Positions 41,088 to 46,661 of a DNA stretch of 46,661 nt are shown here, in pieces. The stretch lies in NCBI GenBank assembly GCA_947169935.1, contig CAMVRS010000009.1, positions 1 through 46,661 on the forward strand, read 5' to 3'. Every line of letters begins with the position of its first letter. Within the stretch, counting starts at the first letter, position 1. A program made the position numbers and the translations under genes. This stretch comes from an uncultured Lachnospiraceae bacterium. GTDB lineage: Bacteria > Bacillota > Clostridia > Lachnospirales > Lachnospiraceae. Below the pieces are notes generated by a model, which was given only the letters and a program-made list of their open reading frames with translations, had not been told where the DNA came from and did no database searches.

Positions 41088-43397
41088 ATGGATTTATTAG
41101 AATCATTAAACGACAGACAGCGTGAGGCGGCCCTCCATGTGGATGGCCCTCTTCTTATAATCGCGGGCGCCGGTTCGGGAAAGACAAAGACAGTAACCCA
41201 CAGGATCGCATATCTTATAAAAGAATGCGGAGTAAAGCCCTGGAATATCATGGCTATCACCTTTACCAATAAAGCAGCCGGTGAGATGCGCGAGAGGGTT
41301 GATAAGATAGTGGGAGAAGGCGCGGAAGGCGTATGGGTAATGACCTTCCATTCCAGCTGCGTGCGTATCCTGCGCAGGCATATCCACGAGATGGGGTATG
41401 ACAACAGCTTTACTATCTACGATACGGACGATTCAAAGAATGTTATGAAGGCTGTTTTTAAAAAGCTCAGATTCGATCCCAAGCAGATCAAGGAGGCTAC
41501 GGTCCTGCGTGAAATATCGAATGCCAAGAATGAGCTTATCGGTCCCAAGGAGTATGAGGAGATAAACCAGCACGACTTCGGAAAGAAACGTTTTGTTGAG
41601 GCTTATAAGGAATACCAGGAGACCCTTTTTAAGAACAATGCCCTGGACTTTGACGACCTGATCCGTATGACGGTCCATCTTTTTAAGGCGTGCCCGGAAG
41701 TGCTTAAGTATTATCAGGACCGTTTTCAGTATATATGCGTTGATGAGTATCAGGATACAAATAACGCCCAGTTCGAGCTTGTGCGCCTCCTGGCGGGGGA
41801 GCGTAAGAATATCTGCGTTGTGGGTGATGACGACCAGTCAATCTATAAATTCCGCGGCGCAAATATCATGAATATACTGAACTTTGAGAATGTTTTTCAT
41901 GGCGCAACGGTGATCAAGCTGGAGCAGAATTACCGCAGTACGAAAAACATCCTGGATGCTGCCAATGCTGTGATCAGGAATAACAGGGGCAGGAAAGCCA
42001 AGGCTCTCTGGACGGAAAGACAGGCGGATGAACCTGTTCATTTTACCCTGTATCAAAGCGGCCGTGAGGAGGCGCAGGAAGTTGTTGCCGAGATGTGCCG
42101 GCTTAAGAGAAACGGCAAAGGCGACTGGAAGGACTTTGCGATACTTTACCGTACCAACGCCCAGTCCCGTGAATTTGAAGAGGCGTTTGTCCATGAGAAT
42201 GTTCCCTACTATATCGTGGGCGGCATCAATTTCTATGCCAGAAAAGAGATCAAGGATGTGCTGGCTTATCTCAAGACCATTGATAACGCTAAGGATGATC
42301 TGGCGGTCCGCCGTATAATCAATGTACCCCGCAGGGGGATAGGAGCCACTTCAGTGCAGAAGGTAGTGGATTATGCGGATGTCAATAATATAGATTTCTT
42401 TGAGGCCTGCAGCAGGGCAAGGGATATCCCCGGTTTGGGAAAAGCTGCCGATAAGATAATGGCCTTTGCGAAGATGATCCGTTCTTATAAAGCAGCGCTG
42501 GATGATTACGGCATATTGGAGACGACTAAAAATCTGCTTGAAGAGACCGGATACCTGGAAGAGATAAAGGATTCCGATGAAGATGATGCGCAGGAGCGTA
42601 TCGAGAATATTGAGGAATTTATCAGCCGTATAGCGGTATTTGAGGAAGAGAATCCGGAGGGAACGCTCTCCCAGCTGCTTGAAGAAGTGGCTTTGGTGTC
42701 GGATCTGGATAATGCGGATTCGGAAACCAGCCGCGTGCTGCTTATGACCGTGCATTCGGCGAAAGGACTTGAGTTCCCCAGAGTATGGCTCTGCGGTATG
42801 GAGGATGGTATATTCCCCGGATTTATGACAATAAACAGCGAAAGCCGCGAGGATATGGAAGAAGAGAGGCGTCTGGCATATGTGGCCATAACCAGAGCCA
42901 AGGATGTGCTCTATATCAGTGCCGCAAAAAGCCGTATGACCAGAGGCGAGACCAGTTATAATCCCATCAGCCGATTTGTATCCGAGATACCGGAGGAACT
43001 GCTGCAAAGAGATGGTGAGACTGTCAGCCGCGGCAGGTTTTCCTTTGATGATGATGACGCGCCCAGGCGGCATTTCAGGGAAATGCCCTTTGGACATGAT
43101 GATGACGATGATCTTCCGTTAGGAGGGTTCATACCGCCCAAAAAGAAGGTTACCGCACCGGTGCCTAAAGCGCCCCTTTCGCATCCAAAGGCGCCGATAA
43201 CGATCTCGAAAGTTGCGCAGCTTAGTTTCCCTGAACCCGAATATAAGGTGGGAGACCGCGTGCGCCATGTAAAATACGGTGACGGACAGGTTCTGGAGAT
43301 AGAAAAAGGCTCCAGGGATTATCAGGTCACGGTGGCGTTTGACACTGCCGGCCAGAAGGTTATGTATGCGGCATTTGCCAAATTACAGAAAATATAA
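41088..43397 (+). CDS. pcrA: ATP-dependent DNA helicase UvrD/PcrA
   Basis: A 769-residue superfamily 1A helicase. Walker A is IIAGAGSGKTKTVTHRI (about residue 30), motif II is VDEYQDTN, motif III VVGDDDQSIYKFRGA, motif IV LEQNYRST, and the C-terminal motifs LMTVHSAKGLEF and AYVAITRAK are present. An acidic/His linker leads to a C-terminal Tudor-like domain (VGDRVRHVKYGDGQVLEI), which in PcrA contacts RNA polymerase. It unwinds DNA 3' to 5' in repair and in conflicts between replication and transcription. GGACGAGGAG lies before the ATG. Confidence 0.96.
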   Translation: MDLLESLNDRQREAALHVDGPLLIIAGAGSGKTKTVTHRIAYLIKECGVKPWNIMAITFTNKAAGEMRERVDKIVGEGAEGVWVMTFHSSCVRILRRHIHEMGYDNSFTIYDTDDSKNVMKAVFKKLRFDPKQIKEATVLREISNAKNELIGPKEYEEINQHDFGKKRFVEAYKEYQETLFKNNALDFDDLIRMTVHLFKACPEVLKYYQDRFQYICVDEYQDTNNAQFELVRLLAGERKNICVVGDDDQSIYKFRGANIMNILNFENVFHGATVIKLEQNYRSTKNILDAANAVIRNNRGRKAKALWTERQADEPVHFTLYQSGREEAQEVVAEMCRLKRNGKGDWKDFAILYRTNAQSREFEEAFVHENVPYYIVGGINFYARKEIKDVLAYLKTIDNAKDDLAVRRIINVPRRGIGATSVQKVVDYADVNNIDFFEACSRARDIPGLGKAADKIMAFAKMIRSYKAALDDYGILETTKNLLEETGYLEEIKDSDEDDAQERIENIEEFISRIAVFEEENPEGTLSQLLEEVALVSDLDNADSETSRVLLMTVHSAKGLEFPRVWLCGMEDGIFPGFMTINSESREDMEEERRLAYVAITRAKDVLYISAAKSRMTRGETSYNPISRFVSEIPEELLQRDGETVSRGRFSFDDDDAPRRHFREMPFGHDDDDDLPLGGFIPPKKKVTAPVPKAPLSHPKAPITISKVAQLSFPEPEYKVGDRVRHVKYGDGQVLEIEKGSRDYQVTVAFDTAGQKVMYAAFAKLQKI

Positions 43398-43435
43398 TGT
43401 TTTTTTGAAAATTTGTGGAAAATCCCGAAAACCTA

Positions 43436-43444
43436 TGCTATAAT
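43436..43444 (+). promoter_or_regulatory. Extended -10 promoter of the small Asp-rich gene
   Basis: TGCTATAAT with the hexamer at 43439-43444. No clear -35 at 17 bp. Unlike the leaderless cases, the gene starts 75 nt downstream with a strong TAGGAGG. Confidence 0.5.
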
Positions 43445-43519
43445 GACATGAGTTAAGAAAAAAATGTATTCTACCGGCTGACATGCCGGAATTATAGAAA
43501 CTATTTAGGAGGAAAAATA

Positions 43520-43810
43520 ATGGCAAGCAAAGTTGAAGACGTTCTGGCAGCTGTAAAGCTTAACGATCTGCTTAACAAGAAGGCAGAGCCCGTCATCGAA
43601 GTTAAGGAAAAGAAGTCCACATTAAAGACCGTGCTGATCATCATCGGTCTGGTAGCTGTTGTGGCTGCTATCGCTTATGCGGTATACAAGTTCATGACTC
43701 CTGATTATCTTGATGATTTCGATGATGATTTTGATGATGATTTTGATGATGATTTCTTTGATGATGATGACCTGGTAGTTGACGAGTCCAAGAAGTCTGA
43801 CGCTGAATAA
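43520..43810 (+). CDS. Small single-pass membrane protein with Asp-rich repeat tail
   Basis: A 96-residue protein: an N-terminal helical segment (KVEDVLAAVKLNDLLNKK), one membrane helix (about residues 36-57), then a tail made of DDFD repeats and ending in acidic residues. It has an ideal TAGGAGG site and its own promoter and terminator. Related small proteins occur in Clostridia without known function; the tail could bind cations or a basic partner. The repeats are in frame with the gene, so copy-number change would lengthen or shorten the tail without a frameshift. Confidence 0.75.
   Translation: MASKVEDVLAAVKLNDLLNKKAEPVIEVKEKKSTLKTVLIIIGLVAVVAAIAYAVYKFMTPDYLDDFDDDFDDDFDDDFFDDDDLVVDESKKSDAE
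43711..43770 (+). repeat. In-frame 12-bp tandem repeat (GATGATGATTTT-like)
   Basis: About four units of GATTTTGATGAT encode the Asp-Asp-Asp-Phe periodicity of the tail. Nearly identical DNA copies can slip during replication. Slippage would change tail length in steps of four residues. Confidence 0.7.
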
Positions 43811-43838
43811 TCTGTATTATTAATATGATCATTTTATG

Positions 43839-43876
43839 GCAGATCACACTATAGCAGCGTGGTCTGCTTTTATTTA
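43839..43876 (+). terminator. Rho-independent terminator
   Basis: GCAGATCACAC (43839-43849) pairs with GCGTGGTCTGC (43857-43867) using two G-U pairs around a 7-nt loop, then TTTTATTT. Confidence 0.8.
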
Positions 43877-43890
43877 CCGGCAAAACAGAA

Positions 43891-43940
43891 TGTCATCCTG
43901 AGCTGCCCCCCTGTCATCCTGAGCGCAGCGAAGGATCTTA
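43891..43940 (+). repeat. Interspersed repeat: short copy plus full copy
   Basis: The short unit TGTCATCCTGAGC (43891-43903) is followed by a C-rich spacer of 8-9 nt and then the full unit from 43912 (GTCATCCTGAGCGCAGCG) to 43940 (AAGGATCTTA). Order, orientation and approximate spacing match the copy at 1489-1535. It ends 25 nt upstream of the next start codon. Confidence 0.8.
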
Positions 43941-43965
43941 TCAGTATATGAAGGTATAAAAGAAC

Positions 43966-45408
43966 ATGAAAAAAGGACAAACATACGAAGGCTATGTAGA
44001 GCGCATGGACTTCCCGAATAAAGGTATAGTACGAGTAGAGACCGAAGAAGGGGTTGAATATGCATACGTAAAGGACGCCCTTCCGGGGCGGCGCATATCC
44101 TTTATGGTGAATAAGAAGCGCGGCGGAAAAGCCGAAGGCAGACAGACAGAGGTGCTTGAGTCGGCTGCCTGTGAGGCAGGGGCTGACAAATGCAGGTATT
44201 GCGGTACCTGCGGCGGCTGCCTGTATCAGGGCTTTCCCTATGAAGCGAGCGTTAAGGTAAAGGAGGAGCAGATAAAGCGCCTTCTGGGGAACTATACTGA
44301 AGGAGCGTTTTATGACGGCGTGATCCCCAGCCCTTCTTATAAGGGATACCGCAATAAGATGGAGTATACCTTCGGCGACGAATACATGGACGGACCGCTG
44401 GCCGTGGGCCTTCATAAGCGCGGGAGTTTTTATGATATATTAAATGTTCCGGGCTGTGAGATCGCTCCTGCAGATTTTGGTGTGATACTTGACTATACTT
44501 TAAATTTCTTTAAGGAGCGTGGCGTACCGCATTACCACAGGATGAGGCATACAGGTATTCTGCGGCATCTGCTGCTGCGTAAATCCCATGCAAGCGGAGA
44601 GATAATGGCGGGGCTGGTCACGACATCCGAACTGGACGCGGCGCTGGCTGAGGAGTGGTGCGAAGGCCTTAAGAAATGTGAGTATGAGGGGAAATTGGCG
44701 TCGGTGCTGCATATCGTAAACGATGAGTTGGCGGATGCGGTTAAATGTAACCGCTTGGTATTGCTGTACGGCGGTGAGTATATTACGGAGGAGTTGCTGG
44801 GCCTTAAGTTCCGCATATCGCCCTTCTCCTTCTTCCAGACCAACAGCGCAGGGGCGGAAAAGCTTTATTCCCTGGTGCGTGAGTATCTTATGCAGGAGGG
44901 CGTTAAAGGTACGGTTTTCGATCTCTACAGCGGCACCGGTACCATATCCCAGATGATAAGCCCGGCAGCAGAAAAAGTCATAGCTGTCGAGATAGTGGAA
45001 GAAACAGTGGAAGCGGCGCGTGAGAATGCTAAGCTTAACGGCATCTCCAATTGTGAGTTCATCGCGGCCGACGTATTAAAGGCGCTGGATGATATCATCG
45101 ACAGGCCGGACTATATCATCTTAGATCCTCCACGTGACGGTATTAATCCCAAGGCTCTGAATAAGATACTTGATTACGGTGTGGACAGCCTGGTCTACAT
45201 TTCCTGCAAGCCTACCAGTCTCGAGCGCGACATGGTCGCCATTACTTCGGCCGGTTATCGTATAATCCGCTGGGGCATGGTAGACATGTTCCCGTTTACC
45301 GGGAATATTGAAGTCTGTTGTTTGCTTGAGAGGTTAAGATCCGCAAAGGATCATATTGAAATTTCAATTGATGCAGATGATTATTATAGGATAAAGGATA
45401 ACAAATGA
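43966..45408 (+). CDS. rlmD: 23S rRNA (uracil-C5)-methyltransferase, RlmD/RumA type
   Basis: A 480-residue class I methyltransferase. An N-terminal TRAM domain (about 1-65) is followed by the iron-sulfur cysteines CRYCGTCGGC of RumA-type enzymes. The SAM motif is FDLYSGTGTIS, followed by DYIILDPPRDGI and the catalytic cysteine in YISCKPTSLERDM. It methylates a uridine of 23S rRNA; the Gram-positive versions can modify U747 and U1939. TATAAA lies just 6 nt before the ATG, and the only purine run (AAGG, 43951-43954) is 11 nt from the ATG, so initiation may be weak or leaderless. It overlaps the acetyltransferase gene by ATGA. Confidence 0.9.
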   Translation: MKKGQTYEGYVERMDFPNKGIVRVETEEGVEYAYVKDALPGRRISFMVNKKRGGKAEGRQTEVLESAACEAGADKCRYCGTCGGCLYQGFPYEASVKVKEEQIKRLLGNYTEGAFYDGVIPSPSYKGYRNKMEYTFGDEYMDGPLAVGLHKRGSFYDILNVPGCEIAPADFGVILDYTLNFFKERGVPHYHRMRHTGILRHLLLRKSHASGEIMAGLVTTSELDAALAEEWCEGLKKCEYEGKLASVLHIVNDELADAVKCNRLVLLYGGEYITEELLGLKFRISPFSFFQTNSAGAEKLYSLVREYLMQEGVKGTVFDLYSGTGTISQMISPAAEKVIAVEIVEETVEAARENAKLNGISNCEFIAADVLKALDDIIDRPDYIILDPPRDGINPKALNKILDYGVDSLVYISCKPTSLERDMVAITSAGYRIIRWGMVDMFPFTGNIEVCCLLERLRSAKDHIEISIDADDYYRIKDNK

Positions 45409-46337
45409 AAGAATTGAGAACAAAGCAATTTCAAATACTGACAGATATCAATCTCGTATGGGATTTCCTGACGGATATCTATGATCGTAAGAATGGGAGC
45501 GGAGTCGCTGCACCTTTCTTTGAACATGCGATCCTTGCATCATGGATGGACAATTCGTATTCTTATCTGAACCGATTCTGGTTTGATGGAGATACGGTTG
45601 TAGCCTTTGTTTTCTATGAAGCTCCCGCAACGGATATCTATTTCAGCGTACGCAGGGGATATGAATATCTTGCGGATGAACTGATCGAGTATGCCATGAC
45701 TACCATGCCGAATTGGGATGATGCTCAGCAGTTAGTTCTGTTTAATGGTCAGGAATATCTTATGGAAGCCGCAAAGAAGCGTGGATTTAATAAAGTATTT
45801 GAATATGAGGACAGGTTCTTTGATTTCAAAAACGAGCTGAATTACGAATTGCCGGAGGGGTACCATTTTGTTGAACCTGAAGACATAGATCCCGTAAAGA
45901 TCGGAAAACTATGTTGGTACGGGTTTGATCATGGAGATAAAGGAGAGTTTGTAAACTGGGACAAACAGGATACATCCTTTGACTGGACTCCGGAAAAATC
46001 CTATAAAGATTGTCTTGGTGACATCATGGCGCCGCTCCCGCATGCAACACATGAATATGACGTTATCATAGCCGATGAGCAGGGCGAATATGTCTGCTTT
46101 TCGGGAATGTGGTGGGTGCCGGAGAATCATCTGGCTTATATGGAACCTCTCTGTACTGCACCTGAACACAGGCGAAAGGGTCTTGCTGCAGCGGCATTAA
46201 CCCTTCATTACCGCAGGACGAAAGCTCTTGGGGCAACACATATGACAGGCGGAGGTGATCCTTTCTATGAGAAGATCGGATATGGAAAGGGATTGCACTG
46301 GAGCTTTTGGAAAAAAGGGATCGGTTATGATAATTGA
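45405..46337 (+). CDS. GNAT family N-acetyltransferase
   Basis: A 310-residue protein whose C-terminal half is a GNAT fold. The acetyl-CoA loop is EHRRKGLAAAALTLHYRR (about residues 250-270), after the beta strand YMEPLCTAP, and the end reads GGGDPFYEKIGYG. The N-terminal half may be a second, degenerate GNAT lobe. The acceptor is unknown. Its ATG overlaps the stop of the methyltransferase gene, and its end overlaps the following hydrolase gene by 11 nt. The three genes therefore look translationally coupled. Confidence 0.85.
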   Translation: MKELRTKQFQILTDINLVWDFLTDIYDRKNGSGVAAPFFEHAILASWMDNSYSYLNRFWFDGDTVVAFVFYEAPATDIYFSVRRGYEYLADELIEYAMTTMPNWDDAQQLVLFNGQEYLMEAAKKRGFNKVFEYEDRFFDFKNELNYELPEGYHFVEPEDIDPVKIGKLCWYGFDHGDKGEFVNWDKQDTSFDWTPEKSYKDCLGDIMAPLPHATHEYDVIIADEQGEYVCFSGMWWVPENHLAYMEPLCTAPEHRRKGLAAAALTLHYRRTKALGATHMTGGGDPFYEKIGYGKGLHWSFWKKGIGYDN

Positions 46338-46661
46338 AATGGACAAGGATTTCAGAGGAAATGCATATATCGTTCACAATGACGAGGTGATTTTGAGTTA
46401 CAGCGGCGGATTTTCCGATATGGCGAATGAGATACCGAATACGCTTAGCACCAGATTTGCAACTGCATCCATGAGTAAGACATTTGTTGCCGTGGGGATC
46501 CTTCAGCTGATCGAAGCCGGGAAACTGAGATTTGAAGATACTCTTGGAGCTATCCTTGATATCGATCTGAAAAGCATTGATCCGGGTGTCACCGTGAAGC
46601 AGCTTTTGAATCACACTTCCGGCGTTCCGGATTATTTCGATGAGTCAGTCATGGATGATTA
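46327..46661 (+). CDS. Beta-lactamase/class C-like serine hydrolase (3' end missing)
   Basis: The frame starts at ATG 46327, overlapping the GNAT stop by 11 nt, and runs off the window after about 111 codons. The sequence FATASMSKTFVAVGILQLIE contains the SxxK nucleophile motif (SMSK) of class C beta-lactamases and related DD-peptidases and esterases, followed by the usual VTVKQLLNHTSGVPDYF. Such proteins may hydrolyse beta-lactams, D-amino-acid peptides or esters. There is no signal peptide, which argues for a cytoplasmic esterase-like member rather than a secreted beta-lactamase. A second ATG at 46339 is an alternative start. Confidence 0.85.
   Translation, partial: MIIEMDKDFRGNAYIVHNDEVILSYSGGFSDMANEIPNTLSTRFATASMSKTFVAVGILQLIEAGKLRFEDTLGAILDIDLKSIDPGVTVKQLLNHTSGVPDYFDESVMDD

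Noticed and set aside
1-46661. CRISPR arrays, tRNA genes, phage or transposase genes
   Set aside because: None was found by eye: no evenly spaced repeats, no cloverleaf with a CCA or T-loop, and no integrase or transposase motifs in the open frames.

Overview
The window looks like chromosome of a Lachnospiraceae-type Clostridium (Bacillota). This is inferred from strong GGAGG ribosome sites, HrcA/CIRCE heat-shock control, many lipoproteins with Gram-positive-style ABC/FtsX permeases, and uncharacterised gene families that I associate with that family. No tRNA, rRNA, CRISPR array, prophage or transposase gene was seen. Coding density is high, and the only gene-free stretch over 300 bp (about 11530-11932) is filled by a long palindromic element.

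Layout. 1-1351: the end of a ferredoxin-type aldo/keto reductase and a convergent ECF-transporter S component. 1577-6782: a MATE exporter, a zinc-ribbon membrane protein, and a cluster ending in a lipoprotein that joins a substrate-binding-like region to a von Willebrand A domain. 6879-8683 (minus): two short-chain/epimerase-type oxidoreductases. 8844-11529: CIRCE-controlled clpB, followed by the palindromic element. 11933-18135: an envelope module with a PpiC-like lipoprotein, an M13 metallopeptidase lipoprotein, an FtsX-like permease and its ATPase. 18162-20343: CIRCE-controlled htpG. 20486-22012: an acidic lipoprotein. 22103-29050: a four-gene uncharacterised system made of a giant alpha-solenoid protein, an actin/Hsp70-fold ATPase-like protein, a TPR protein and a membrane coiled-coil protein. 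29120-31458: purC, convergent with a purB that carries two in-frame stops. 31591-36309: a 1572-residue hybrid sensor kinase whose N-terminus resembles an ECF S component. 36345-37649 (minus): a membrane protein and an XRE regulator. 37765-40116: a LysR regulator divergent from purA. 40130-46661: a DMT transporter, a UvrD/PcrA helicase, a small Asp-rich membrane protein, an RlmD-type rRNA methyltransferase, a GNAT acetyltransferase and a truncated beta-lactamase-family hydrolase.

Themes. Three purine genes (purC, purB, purA) lie within 11 kb, and the last two steps to AMP are split between the broken purB and an intact purA. Two chaperone genes share HrcA-type operators. Several genes have an extended -10 box only 6-10 nt before the start codon and no Shine-Dalgarno, which suggests leaderless or nearly leaderless mRNAs. 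An interspersed repeat with a fixed 'short copy, spacer, full copy' layout occurs twice, with a possible remnant at a third site. The most promising undescribed items are the 212-nt palindromic element after clpB, the four-gene solenoid/ATPase cluster, and the S-component/histidine-kinase fusion.
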